Assembly: GCF_900188245.1 (NCBI RefSeq)
Contig: NZ_FZOK01000013.1
Coordinates: 62,001-126,000, forward strand
Origin: Belliella buryatensis
GTDB taxonomy: Bacteria > Bacteroidota > Bacteroidia > Cytophagales > Cyclobacteriaceae
Length of the DNA stretch: 64,000 nt
Direction of reading: 5' to 3'
In this document: piece by piece, positions 27,442 to 36,456 of the stretch
How the letters are laid out: every line of letters starts with the position of its first letter
Position numbering within the stretch: the stretch's first letter is position 1
The notes under the pieces: generated by a model
What the model saw: only the letters and a program-made list of their open reading frames with translations
Databases searched by the model: none
Told to the model about the DNA's origin: nothing
Made by a program: the position numbers and the translations under genes

Positions 27442-28575
27442 CTAGAAAGCCTCCCCAATAAATAGGTAAAAACCGGATCCTTCAGCAGTAAGTGCATAGT
27501 CAAGTCTGGTGTAAATATCTTTTTTAGGAAAGAGTAAAAATCTCAAACCACCACCAGCAGACCAGACGATGTTTTTTAGGTTAAGATTAGAAAAATCAGG
27601 GAATACAGTTGCTGCTCCTCCAAAGATTGCTGCTCCTATTCGCTCAGTAAAACCTAATGGTAGTGGAAGAAAGCGCATCTCTACCTGTGAAGCTATTTGA
27701 TTTTTGTCACGAAATCTACCGGTGTAGTATCCTCGCATCATAGATTCGCCCCCCATCAGAGCCAATTGATTGAAGGGAACATCTCCAGAATTGAATTGCC
27801 CGAGGAGTTGTGCGGCGAATACATTATTTTTCCCTACTGGTCTAAATATTCTAGTATCTGAAATGACGGCATTGAACCCAAAAGTACTCAATGCAGGAGA
27901 ATACCTGAGATAAGCCAATTCTGTAAACAATCCCTCTCTTACATTGAGTACATTATGCCTATTATCATAGACAATACCAGCCCCGATTCCGAAGTTAGTT
28001 GATCCATTATTGCCTCTTGGTAGGTCAAAAGTTGAGGCTTCAGGTGCCGGCTTGAAATCTACCGAAGCAAGTCTCTGAAAATCCATTTCTATTCCTATAA
28101 ATAGATTCTTCTGGACTCTTTTCAGCACTCTTTCTTTGATCATGATCTGATTAGCATCCACGAGAGCTAGGTAATTAGGGTCTGTATTCATACCTATACC
28201 ATAATATTTCAAAGGGAAGCTCTGAACCCTGATTCTACCTAAGAAAAACCAATCATTTTGATCCGAATAGATTGCATGATCAAACCAAAGACCATATTGA
28301 TTTTCAAGAGTGAAGAAAGTGAAACCATTGATTTCGCTTAACCTGTTTGCTGTGTCGCGTTTGGCGTAATATACATAAAGAGAAGAAAGCCCAATTTCCC
28401 AGCTAGTTTCTGGAGCATAAGCAAGTGTGGGATAAACCAAAAATTGTGGTTTGCTTATTTCGGATGTGTCATTAAATACATTATTGAAATATTTCTTCAC
28501 CAGCGATTGAGCGTTGGTTTCTCCTAGATGGAAGAAAGTGCATAAGAAGAAAATAGCGAAGAGAATATTTTTCAT
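27442..28575 (-). CDS. BamA/TamA-type (Omp85, D15-like) outer-membrane barrel protein
   Basis: A 377-residue outer-membrane protein. The ATG at 28575 gives a clear signal peptide (MKNILFAIFFLCTFFHLGE, cut after TNA); the upstream in-frame start at 28626 adds 17 unlikely residues. The mature part consists of alternating beta strands and contains GGESMMRGYYTGRFRDKN, matching the (V/M)RGY loop-6 motif of Omp85 barrels, and ends in a beta strand with a terminal Phe (FYLFIGEAF). No POTRA domains are present, so it resembles the short D15-barrel proteins of Bacteroidota, not BamA itself. Function unknown; located next to oxyR on the same strand. Confidence 0.83.
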   Translation of the reverse strand: MKNILFAIFFLCTFFHLGETNAQSLVKKYFNNVFNDTSEISKPQFLVYPTLAYAPETSWEIGLSSLYVYYAKRDTANRLSEINGFTFFTLENQYGLWFDHAIYSDQNDWFFLGRIRVQSFPLKYYGIGMNTDPNYLALVDANQIMIKERVLKRVQKNLFIGIEMDFQRLASVDFKPAPEASTFDLPRGNNGSTNFGIGAGIVYDNRHNVLNVREGLFTELAYLRYSPALSTFGFNAVISDTRIFRPVGKNNVFAAQLLGQFNSGDVPFNQLALMGGESMMRGYYTGRFRDKNQIASQVEMRFLPLPLGFTERIGAAIFGGAATVFPDFSNLNLKNIVWSAGGGLRFLLFPKKDIYTRLDYALTAEGSGFYLFIGEAF

Positions 28576-28640
28576 CAAACCTAAAAACAAGATAAGGGGA
28601 TTTGTATCCCCTCGTATAACTATCAAAAATAGTAATTTCT

Positions 28641-29573
28641 TTATTTAAATCTGATAATTTTTCCATGAGCCTTTGAAGTCATCTCTTGAGGGATGGAGGC
28701 TGTGATTTCATTGTAGAGTAACTCCACTAGTTTTTGTTTGAGAAAACTTCTTGTGAGGACAATACTTACCTCTCGAATCGGTTCCTCTCCTTCAAAAGTT
28801 CTCAGTCTTGTTTTTTCTTTTTCATTCATAGAGAAAGTAGCCAATTCAGGTAGTAAAGTGACTCCTTGATATTCATTGACCATGTTTTTCAAACCTTCTA
28901 AAGATCCACTTTCGTAGTGGAAATTCATTTTCTGAAACTTGGCTTGATTACAGAGATTGAGAACTTGGTCTCTGAAGCAATGCCCTTGTTGAAGCATCCA
29001 CAGATCCGTAGATTCCAAATCCTCCACCGATATTTTGTCTTTTCTTAATAAGGGATGCCCATCGGACAAATAAGCGAAGAACTTCTCGTAGAACATTGGC
29101 TTTTCTAAAAGCCCACTTTCATTAAGAGGCGTAACCACAATGCCAAGATCTATTTCGTCATTTTTGAGTTTTTTGATCACGTCTTCAGTGACCATCTCTT
29201 CCACTTGAAGTTGGACCTTTGGAAATTTATCAATGAAATTTTTGATGAATCTGTGCAGCAGATAAGGTGCTAAGGTAGGGATAATCCCAAGCTTGATCAC
29301 ACCGCTAATATCGCCCTTGAGTTGAGCGACAAGTTCGAAAATACCTTTGCTGTGGGAGACGACTTTTTTTGCCTGGTCAATAATTTGAGAACCAGTTTCT
29401 GTGGGGATGACAGGCATTTTGGATCGATCAAAAATGATGACATTGAGTTCTTTTTCGAGTTTACTGATCTGTGCACTCAGCGTGGGCTGTGTTACAAAAC
29501 AAGATTCTGCAGCTTGGCCAAAATGTCTGAACTTATCTACAGCTAAGATGTATTCCAATTGTTGGATTGTCAT
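28641..29573 (-). CDS. oxyR: peroxide-sensing LysR-type regulator OxyR
   Basis: A 310-residue LysR-family regulator. The winged helix-turn-helix is at the N-terminus (GQAAESCFVTQPTLSAQISKLE). The effector domain carries the two redox cysteines of OxyR at exactly the E. coli positions, Cys199 and Cys208, in GHCFRDQVLNLC, where E. coli has GHCLRDQAMGFC. It should therefore sense hydrogen peroxide through disulfide formation. It is transcribed divergently from the ferric iron transporter operon starting at 29714 and may control it; this is inferred from position only. Confidence 0.93.
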   Translation of the reverse strand: MTIQQLEYILAVDKFRHFGQAAESCFVTQPTLSAQISKLEKELNVIIFDRSKMPVIPTETGSQIIDQAKKVVSHSKGIFELVAQLKGDISGVIKLGIIPTLAPYLLHRFIKNFIDKFPKVQLQVEEMVTEDVIKKLKNDEIDLGIVVTPLNESGLLEKPMFYEKFFAYLSDGHPLLRKDKISVEDLESTDLWMLQQGHCFRDQVLNLCNQAKFQKMNFHYESGSLEGLKNMVNEYQGVTLLPELATFSMNEKEKTRLRTFEGEEPIREVSIVLTRSFLKQKLVELLYNEITASIPQEMTSKAHGKIIRFK

Positions 29574-29684
29574 AGTTTTTTCCCTGTCTACTACCTGATA
29601 AATCTACTCAAAACCTCCCATCATAGGAGAAGCACAAATATAAAAATCTTTTTCTCTTTATTTAGATTTGATTTAAATAATGAT

Positions 29685-29692
29685 TAATTTTG
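29685..29692 (+). promoter_or_regulatory. putative -7 element of the iron transporter operon
   Basis: TAATTTTG is an exact TAnnTTTG match 22 nt before the ATG at 29714. The expected -33 TTG is replaced by T-rich sequence, suggesting a weak or activator-dependent promoter. Confidence 0.45.
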
Positions 29693-29713
29693 CATCCATA
29701 AATCAAGAAATCT

Positions 29714-30748
29714 ATGTTAAAGAATATTCTAAAATCGACAATTTTAGGTCTTGCAGCAATTTCATTATACGCCTGTGGAGGTGCTTCAGATCAAGAGGAA
29801 GTAGTCAATGTATATACCCACAGGCACTACGAGGCCGATCAGCAATTATTTGATCAGTTTACAGAAAAAACAGGAATCAAAGTAAATGTAGTCAGTGCAA
29901 GTGCTGATGAATTGATTCAAAAGTTAGAACTTGAAGGTGCTAACTCCCCTGCAGATATCTTGATTACAGTGGATGCAGGTAGATTGCATAGAGCTGTTGA
30001 GAAGGACCTTGTCCAAGCAGTAGAGTCTGAAATTTTGAATAACAATATTCCTTCAAAATTTCGAGAGCCTAGTAATAAATGGTTTGGTTTGACTTTCAGA
30101 GCTAGAATATTGGCATATAGCAAAGAGCGAGTTGATCCGAGTGAATTGTCAACTTATGAAGCTTTGACAGAAGAAAATTGGAAAGGGAGAGTGCTGACTC
30201 GTTCGTCAGAGAACATATACAACCAATCACTTTTGGCTTCTATCATTGCGAATAATGGTGAGGAAGCCGCTGAAGAATGGGCGAGTAAATTGTTGGCCAA
30301 TATGGCAAGAACACCCAAAGGAAGCGATAGAGATCAGGTGAAAGCCGTGGCATCAGGAGAAGGAGATGTGGCCATCGTAAATACCTACTACATTGGAATC
30401 ATGCTCAATGATGCTAATGAAGAGGAAAGAAAGGCTGCTGAGAAAATCGCTATATTCTTCCCAAATCAAGACGATAGAGGAACACATATTAATGTTTCTG
30501 GGGCAGCTGTTACTAAGTATGCGCCAAACAAAGACAATGCAATTAAATTGATAGAATTCTTGTCAGAAGTAGAGGCTCAGAATTTCCTTGCAAGTATCAA
30601 TTTTGAATATCCAGTAAACCCTAAAGCTGAATACTCTGATTTATTGAAAGAATGGGGAGCATTTAAAGCAGATGAAATCAATTTGTCTGAGTTAGGAAAA
30701 AGGAACAAAGATGCAGTGATTATCTTTGACCGTGTTGGATGGAAATAA
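29714..30748 (+). CDS. ferric iron ABC transporter, substrate-binding lipoprotein
   Basis: A 344-residue binding protein of the FbpA/FutA class, anchored by a lipobox (LYAC, Cys21). The mature start VVNVYTHRHYEADQQLF is the family's first strand with potential iron ligands, and the tandem tyrosines in IVNTYYIGIML match the ferric-ion-binding Tyr pair. It delivers Fe3+ to the permease encoded 9 nt downstream. It is the first gene of a three-gene operon divergent from oxyR. Confidence 0.9.
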   Translation: MLKNILKSTILGLAAISLYACGGASDQEEVVNVYTHRHYEADQQLFDQFTEKTGIKVNVVSASADELIQKLELEGANSPADILITVDAGRLHRAVEKDLVQAVESEILNNNIPSKFREPSNKWFGLTFRARILAYSKERVDPSELSTYEALTEENWKGRVLTRSSENIYNQSLLASIIANNGEEAAEEWASKLLANMARTPKGSDRDQVKAVASGEGDVAIVNTYYIGIMLNDANEEERKAAEKIAIFFPNQDDRGTHINVSGAAVTKYAPNKDNAIKLIEFLSEVEAQNFLASINFEYPVNPKAEYSDLLKEWGAFKADEINLSELGKRNKDAVIIFDRVGWK

Positions 30749-30757
30749 GCCAAAGTT

Positions 30758-32395
30758 TTGGATATAATTAGGAAGAAGTACTATTGGTGGAATAAGTGGA
30801 CTGGCTATGCGCTAATCATCCTATTATTTGTCGCAACTCCACTCGTCACTATCTTATTTAAGTTATTTGCTAGCCCAGGAGGTAGTTGGTCACATATTGC
30901 CAATAATCTCCTATACGGCTATTTTCAAAATACGCTGCTACTCCTGTTAGGGGTAGCGGCTTTGACGTTTTTGTTAGGAGTGAGTACTGCTTGGTTGGTT
31001 TCCAATTATGAGTTTCCGGGGAGGAAGTATTTCGAGTGGCTATTGATTTTGCCATTGGGGTTTCCAGGCTATATCATGGCTTACACTTATGTGGGGATTT
31101 TAGACTATACAGGTCCTATACAGACCTTTTTCAGAAATACTTTTGAAGTCAGCTTCAAGGGTAGCTTGATTGATATTATGAATTTGCCTGGCGCAATTTT
31201 CATCCTATCAATTACTCTATTTCCTTACGTATTTTTAATTGCAAGGTCTTCATTTCTCCAACAATCAAAAACAATGCAGGAGGCATCATTTCTTCTGGGA
31301 GCGAATAGGACAAAGACATTTTTCAAAATTGCCCTTCCAATGGCAAGGCCAGCAATCGTAGCGGGTATCGCATTGGCAAGTATGGAAGTGCTCAACGATT
31401 ATGGGACAGTCAAGTATTTTGGTGTCAATACATTTACTACAGGTATTTTCAGAGCTTGGTTTTCTATGGGGGATGCTACCACAGCCATTTACCTTGCAGC
31501 TATTTTAATGGTTTTTGTTTTCGTGATTCTTTATTTAGAATCATTTCAAAGGGGGAATAGGCAATATTCATCGGTTAATGGACTCAATAAGCCTACTGCA
31601 AGAAATGAGGTGTCGATCAAAAAGAAATTTCTTTACACTAGTATTTGTACAATCATTTTTTTGATTAGTTTTCTAATTCCATTCTTACAATTATTGAAGT
31701 GGGCTTGGTTGACTTATGAAAAAGTTGTCAATCAAGAATTTTTCTTATTGATTTATCGCAGCTTCGGGTTGGCAGCGATTGCAGGGATCATGGTGGTTGT
31801 TCTTTCTGTTGTGTTACTCTATGCGCTTCGTTTGAGCCCATTCAAATGGGTCAAAAGCATTACTAAAGTAGCAACCCTAGGTTATGCCATTCCAGGAGCA
31901 GTGATTGCAGTTGGTGTTATGATACCACTATTGGCATTTGATAAATGGGTTTATGACACTTTGTTATCCGCTAGGGTGGCAGGCTTGTTTCTTTCGGGAA
32001 CTTTATTTGCCCTTATCTTTGCTTATATAGTCAGGTTTATGGCTGTGGGGTATAATCCTGTCGAAGCAGGCTTCCAGAAAATCGGTATACATGTGAATGA
32101 AGCTAGTAGATTGTTGGGAATTAGAAGTACCAAAACATTGTGGAAGATTGATCTGCCACTAATCAAAACGACCTTGTTTTCAGGGATTTTGTTGGTCTTC
32201 GTAGATGTTCTTAAAGAGCTTCCTTTGACTTTGATTTTGAGACCTTTCAACTATCAGACTTTGGCAACCAAGGCATTTGATATGGCTACCAATGAAATGA
32301 TTGCAGAGTCGGCAAATGCTGCTGTTATCATCATCTTGACGGGAATTATTCCGATAATTTTCCTCAATCAGATGATCAAGAAAAGAGAACTATAA
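30758..32395 (+). CDS. ferric iron ABC transporter, fused permease
   Basis: A 545-residue inner-membrane permease with two complete binding-protein-dependent transport modules of about six TM helices each, as in FbpB/FutB. EAA-type loops that contact the ATPase are visible in both halves (EASFLLGANRTKTFFKIALP and EASRLLGIRSTKTLWKIDLP). Translation must begin at TTG 30758: the stop of the preceding gene is in the same frame at 30746-30748, and no ATG occurs before the second TM helices. It is flanked by the binding protein (9-nt gap) and the ATPase (18-nt gap). Confidence 0.92.
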   Translation: MDIIRKKYYWWNKWTGYALIILLFVATPLVTILFKLFASPGGSWSHIANNLLYGYFQNTLLLLLGVAALTFLLGVSTAWLVSNYEFPGRKYFEWLLILPLGFPGYIMAYTYVGILDYTGPIQTFFRNTFEVSFKGSLIDIMNLPGAIFILSITLFPYVFLIARSSFLQQSKTMQEASFLLGANRTKTFFKIALPMARPAIVAGIALASMEVLNDYGTVKYFGVNTFTTGIFRAWFSMGDATTAIYLAAILMVFVFVILYLESFQRGNRQYSSVNGLNKPTARNEVSIKKKFLYTSICTIIFLISFLIPFLQLLKWAWLTYEKVVNQEFFLLIYRSFGLAAIAGIMVVVLSVVLLYALRLSPFKWVKSITKVATLGYAIPGAVIAVGVMIPLLAFDKWVYDTLLSARVAGLFLSGTLFALIFAYIVRFMAVGYNPVEAGFQKIGIHVNEASRLLGIRSTKTLWKIDLPLIKTTLFSGILLVFVDVLKELPLTLILRPFNYQTLATKAFDMATNEMIAESANAAVIIILTGIIPIIFLNQMIKKREL

Positions 32396-32413
32396 GTATT
32401 TAGATATATCAAG

Positions 32414-33451
32414 ATGAGCATATTATCACTCCGTCGGATCAATAAAAAGTATGGACAAGCAAAGGTTTTTGCTGTCAATGAAGTTTCCTTCGATGTGGAA
32501 GAGGGGGAAATATTGGCCTTGGTCGGGGAAAGTGGCTCTGGTAAGACAACATTACTGAGATTGATCGCTGGATTAGAGCATCCTGATGGAGGTACAATCT
32601 CCTTGGCAGGTCAAGTTATTGTGCGAGGCAAAGAGTCTGTCCCTGCGCATGATCGCAAAGTGGGGATGGTTTTTCAGGATTATGCTTTATTTCCACACTT
32701 GACCATTTTAGAAAATGTCACTTTTGGAATTTCTAAATCAAAAGGTAACCCTGTGCAAATCGCAAAGGATACGCTCAAGTTGGTTGGATTGACAGAGGAT
32801 TTCAATAAGTATCCGCACCAGCTTTCAGGTGGACAGCAGCAACGCGTTGCTTTGGCAAGAGCCATTGCGCCAAACCCTAGGATTCTTCTGATGGATGAAC
32901 CATTCAGTAATCTGGATGCCATGCTTAAAGATCAAGTTAGAGAAGAAATTCGTCAGATTATCAAAAAGACAGGAATTACCGCGATTTTTGTTACCCATGA
33001 CACTAAGGACGCTTTGTCCACAGCTGATAGAATCGCCATTCTCCATAAAGGTTACTTACAACAGATAGATATTCCTAAGAATCTCTACGAAACTCCTGTC
33101 AATCCTTATGTGGCAAATTTTTTTGGCAAAAGGAATGAATTGCTTGCAACTCCAAGCGAAGATGGGTTCTACACTTCTTTTGGTTTCATTGCTGATTTGG
33201 AGGCTAGAAAGTATAAGACAAAGGTGAAGTTAATGTTCCGCCCAGAGCATGGTGAAGTGGTACAGAGAGAGGGACAGCAGTTGAGTGGTAAAATTGTCAA
33301 AGTATCTTACTTTGGGAGCCATCAATTGGTCAAGATTTCTGATGATGAGGGTTTTAGAGTGACTATCAGAACCAATCCGGGCAGGATTTTTGAAAATGTA
33401 GAAAGAACCTTCTTTTATCTTTGGAAATACGATATAGAGGAAGCTTTTTGA
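32414..33451 (+). CDS. ferric iron ABC transporter, ATP-binding protein
   Basis: A 345-residue ABC ATPase of the FbpC type. It has Walker A GESGSGKTT, the signature LSGGQQQRVALARA, Walker B ILLMDEPFSNLD and the H-loop FVTHDTKDAL, then a C-terminal regulatory domain (about residues 240-345) of the TOBE/FbpC kind starting at FFGKRNELLA. It powers uptake of Fe3+ through the permease encoded just upstream. Confidence 0.92.
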   Translation: MSILSLRRINKKYGQAKVFAVNEVSFDVEEGEILALVGESGSGKTTLLRLIAGLEHPDGGTISLAGQVIVRGKESVPAHDRKVGMVFQDYALFPHLTILENVTFGISKSKGNPVQIAKDTLKLVGLTEDFNKYPHQLSGGQQQRVALARAIAPNPRILLMDEPFSNLDAMLKDQVREEIRQIIKKTGITAIFVTHDTKDALSTADRIAILHKGYLQQIDIPKNLYETPVNPYVANFFGKRNELLATPSEDGFYTSFGFIADLEARKYKTKVKLMFRPEHGEVVQREGQQLSGKIVKVSYFGSHQLVKISDDEGFRVTIRTNPGRIFENVERTFFYLWKYDIEEAF

Positions 33452-33522
33452 TTAAATTTCAGTAGATTGAGGTGATTGAATTTTGGGGCAAGTTGGTTAA
33501 ACTTGCTTTCTGAAAAAAATTG

Positions 33523-33551
33523 TTTTAGATTTAATTGTTATCAATCTAAAA
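33523..33551. promoter_or_regulatory. inverted repeat, candidate OhrR operator
   Basis: TTTTAGATT (33523-33531) and AATCTAAAA (33543-33551) form a perfect 9-bp inverted repeat around an 11-nt AT-rich spacer, ending 9 nt before the ohrR start. MarR-type regulators bind such AT-rich palindromes and usually repress their own operon, so autoregulation by OhrR is the natural reading. Confidence 0.6.
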
Positions 33552-33560
33552 GCAAATGTT

Positions 33561-34004
33561 ATGTCTCAAGTTCTAGCTACCCTTCGCTTGGAAGACCAAT
33601 TGTGCTTCCCTTTGTATGCAGCCTCTAGAATGATTATACAGGCTTACCGTGATCCATTGGAGTCATTGGGGCTGACTTACCCACAGTATTTGGTGATGAT
33701 GACACTTTGGGAAAGAGACGGACAAGCAGTCAATGAAATCGGGAAAAAACTGTTTTTAGACTCTGGGACTTTGACCCCTTTGCTCAAAAGGTTGGAAGCA
33801 AATAGCCTGATCAAAAGGGTTAGAAGTGAAGCCGATGAAAGGAGAGTGGAAATTGAATTGACCTTTCAAGGAAAATCCCTAAAGAGCAAAGCAGAGGGGA
33901 TTCCAGGAAAGATTCTAGAAACTTTGAACAGCTGGGAGTCTCAGGAGTTAGATAGCTTGAAAGTCGAACTAGATAAATTAATAGCAACTTTAAACCAAAC
34001 CTAA
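33561..34004 (+). CDS. ohrR: organic hydroperoxide-sensing repressor OhrR (MarR family)
   Basis: A 147-residue MarR-type winged-helix repressor. The peroxidatic cysteine is Cys15 in [14 protein letters not shown], the same residue number as in Bacillus OhrR, and the conserved tyrosine downstream (LTYPQYLVM) is present. The wHTH region is [22 protein letters not shown] with the wing [14 protein letters not shown]. Only one conserved Cys is seen, so it is a 1-Cys type sensor unless a further thiol takes part. It is followed 5 nt later by ohr, and a likely operator overlaps its leader. Confidence 0.93.
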   Translation: MSQVLATLRLEDQLCFPLYAASRMIIQAYRDPLESLGLTYPQYLVMMTLWERDGQAVNEIGKKLFLDSGTLTPLLKRLEANSLIKRVRSEADERRVEIELTFQGKSLKSKAEGIPGKILETLNSWESQELDSLKVELDKLIATLNQT

Positions 34005-34009
34005 ACGAA

Positions 34010-34432
34010 ATGGAAAAAATAACAATTGATTACACCGCGACAGCTGTAAATACTGGCGGTAGAAAAGGACATGTAAAAACAGATGATGGCCAATTGGATT
34101 TTGATGTGGCGATGCCTAAGGAAATTGGCGGGCCAGGAGGAAAGACCAACCCTGAGCAATTATTCGCTGCAGGCTATGCCGCATGCTTTGGCGGCGCGCT
34201 AGGAGCAGTTGCCAAAGGAATAAAGCTAGATGATGCAGAAATCACCGTAAAGGCTCATTTGGGTAAAACAGATAATGGCGGCTTTGGATTGGCAGTGGAT
34301 ATTCATTGTAAAATCCCTGGAGCAGGCTCTTTGGAGGCGGCTCAAAAGTTAGTAGATGAAGCTCACCAGGTTTGTCCTTACTCCAAAGCCACTAGAGGAA
34401 ATATAGAAGTGAACGTGAAGGCTGTTGAATAA
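34010..34432 (+). CDS. ohr: organic hydroperoxide resistance protein Ohr
   Basis: A 140-residue OsmC-superfamily thiol peroxidase that reduces organic hydroperoxides. The two catalytic cysteines are Cys59 in AAGYAACFGGAL and Cys122 in HQVCPYSKATRGN, the Ohr pattern (rather than OsmC), and the Arg/Glu residues of the active site occur in GGPGGKTNPEQLFA. It forms an operon with ohrR and is followed by a terminator. Confidence 0.95.
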   Translation: MEKITIDYTATAVNTGGRKGHVKTDDGQLDFDVAMPKEIGGPGGKTNPEQLFAAGYAACFGGALGAVAKGIKLDDAEITVKAHLGKTDNGGFGLAVDIHCKIPGAGSLEAAQKLVDEAHQVCPYSKATRGNIEVNVKAVE

Positions 34433-34462
34433 ATCATTGTATTGAATTAACTTCATAAAATG

Positions 34463-34502
34463 AATCCCCATTTTGTCCTGTGATGAGATGGGGATTTTTT
34501 TT
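34463..34502 (+). terminator. terminator of ohrR-ohr
   Basis: A perfect 9-bp stem (34463-34471 with 34488-34496), a 16-nt loop and an eight-T tail. Confidence 0.75.
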
Positions 34503-34509
34503 AATTATA

Positions 34510-35652
34510 TTAATTTTTCTGATTTATTGACATTTGAACTATTCCGAATTCATCTTCCACATTGATATCCATCCAAATTTTAGAATCTTTAACTAAGGCA
34601 AACTCAGGCATTTTTTTTAGGTTTTCGATTTCTTGAACATCTAATACTTGGAAGTTTTCAGACAAAATGGTGAAGTAAACTTGATAAGAATCAACTTTCT
34701 CTTTTCCAAGTTCATCAAAACTTGATTTTCCAATTTGAGAAAATCGATAGAAATTTTTCCTTTGATCATCCCAATAGAGTTGACCAAAGGTGATTTCCTT
34801 TTCTAGCTTCATGACTTCGTCCTGATATCCTTGAAAGGAGCCTTGTTCAGTTTTATACTTCGCTGTTTTCCTGTCTGCTGTCAATATTGGGTCATAAGTA
34901 TACATAATCAAGGTGTCAGCCTTTGTATCGTATTTTGCAATTGAGTTCATATACCTACTTGTCAAATATACATCATCATCAATCAATTGCATTTTTGATC
35001 GCGTATCATGAATAGCGCCTGACCGGTCAACGATAAATGAAATCCTGAAATTCTTGTTATAGTCAAATCCAGGGATAAGAAGTTTTTCCAATGTATCATT
35101 CTCGAGATCAACTTTTCCTAAAAAAGTATCGCCAGATGCGTTGGAATTAATTTGTAGATAAAGCGTATTATTCTTATCAGAAATGATTGCCAAAGGGTCT
35201 ATTTGTTCTCTTTTATCTAGGTTTTCAAATTCTAGTAGCAAAGGGCGAATATTAAAGTCTCTGTCTCCATTCTTATTGAATACTCCTAGTTGTTGATAGC
35301 TTAACAAGACTAAGTCCTCGTTTGATTTAGATTTGATATCTATGATATAGGATCCAATACCGTTTGGCCCTTCTTGGTCAAATTCAATAACTTCTTCTAA
35401 TTTGAAGGTGTTGGTATTTATTTTCTCAATTCTTGGAGTATTTCCTCCAAGCTTGAAGAAATAGTTTTTGTCATTATCGAATGTTGCGCCCATAAAGCCT
35501 ACACCCATAAAAATCAAATCTTCTCCTGGGTCTACCATCAAAGTGTCAAATGAAAAGGTATATCTGCTATCCAATAGTATATTAGACTTTTTTTGATCAG
35601 AGCAGGAATAAAATAATATAACTACCAAAAACGCACAGTATAGATTTTTCAT
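34510..35652 (-). CDS. DUF4221-like beta-propeller lipoprotein
   Basis: A 380-residue lipoprotein (lipobox ILFYSC, Cys17) with a mature part made of repeating beta-strand segments, consistent with a six-bladed propeller. It resembles the DUF4221-type lipoproteins of Bacteroidota (FDTLMVDPGEDLIF near the start, IWMDINVEDEFG near the end). No catalytic motif is visible. It is a single gene, unlinked by strand to ohr. It is similar in architecture, but not obviously in sequence, to the propeller lipoprotein at 54763. Function unknown. Confidence 0.7.
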   Translation of the reverse strand: MKNLYCAFLVVILFYSCSDQKKSNILLDSRYTFSFDTLMVDPGEDLIFMGVGFMGATFDNDKNYFFKLGGNTPRIEKINTNTFKLEEVIEFDQEGPNGIGSYIIDIKSKSNEDLVLLSYQQLGVFNKNGDRDFNIRPLLLEFENLDKREQIDPLAIISDKNNTLYLQINSNASGDTFLGKVDLENDTLEKLLIPGFDYNKNFRISFIVDRSGAIHDTRSKMQLIDDDVYLTSRYMNSIAKYDTKADTLIMYTYDPILTADRKTAKYKTEQGSFQGYQDEVMKLEKEITFGQLYWDDQRKNFYRFSQIGKSSFDELGKEKVDSYQVYFTILSENFQVLDVQEIENLKKMPEFALVKDSKIWMDINVEDEFGIVQMSINQKN

Positions 35653-35746
35653 ATTTCCAAAATTTAGTATAAGCTAAAAATAGGAATCACTTTTAGAAAA
35701 TCAGAAAGAAACGCTGTTAAAGAAACTTAAAATGAAATCACAAATT

Positions 35747-36286
35747 CTATTGACTCTTCTCCACCTCTGACCTGATAATTACGTATTGAAATAGATCTCC
35801 CACTTTTCCATCTTTGATATAGGCATCTTTTAAAATGGCTTCTGGTACATAGCCTGCATTTTCCAATACTTTCATGCTCGCTGTATTATAATCAAATACT
35901 TGCGAATAGATGCGCTTGATTTCTGGAAACTTGTCCAAAAGGTATTCTGTGTAGAGCATCAAGGCTTCGGTTGCGATTCCTTTGCCCCAATAGGGTTCTG
36001 CTATCCAAAAACCTATTTCCATATTAGTACGCAGTTCTTCCTTGCCGATTTCTCCTCCTATAGATCCCACCAAATGATCATCTTGCTCTATGGCGAAATT
36101 TTGAGGAGGGGTGAATTTGATGTTATGTTCTATCCAGTGCCTCGCGTCGTGAATGGTGTAAGGCTGAGGAAAAGCATCCCTGAGATTTGCGGCAATTTTA
36201 GGATTGTTGGCAATGGGGTAAAGCTGATGGAAATGACCTTCATGCCAGCGAACTAGTGAAATGTTGTTTTTGCCGCAGATCTTCAT
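35747..36286 (-). CDS. GNAT family N-acetyltransferase (RimJ/RimL type)
   Basis: A 179-residue acetyltransferase. It begins with LVRWHEGHFHQLYPIANNP, the usual RimJ/RimL opening, and carries the acetyl-CoA pyrophosphate-binding loop in PYWGKGIATEALMLY and the motif B region SQVFDYNTASMKVLENAGY. Proteins of this type acetylate ribosomal proteins, amino acids or antibiotics; the substrate here cannot be told. It ends 94 nt before the start of the propeller lipoprotein gene on the same strand. Confidence 0.88.
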   Translation of the reverse strand: MKICGKNNISLVRWHEGHFHQLYPIANNPKIAANLRDAFPQPYTIHDARHWIEHNIKFTPPQNFAIEQDDHLVGSIGGEIGKEELRTNMEIGFWIAEPYWGKGIATEALMLYTEYLLDKFPEIKRIYSQVFDYNTASMKVLENAGYVPEAILKDAYIKDGKVGDLFQYVIIRSEVEKSQ

Positions 36287-36456
36287 ATTTTGATAGGATT
36301 ATTTGTAAAAGATAAGTTCCTTTTATGAAGATGACAAATCTTGTTCTGAAGGACACTTAAATAAGTTGAATCAACCGAACATTTTCAGATTTATCTCTAT
36401 AATTTTAATCCTTCTAAAATCCTTCCTTCGAGACGGAAATGCCCTTCATCCTTATC

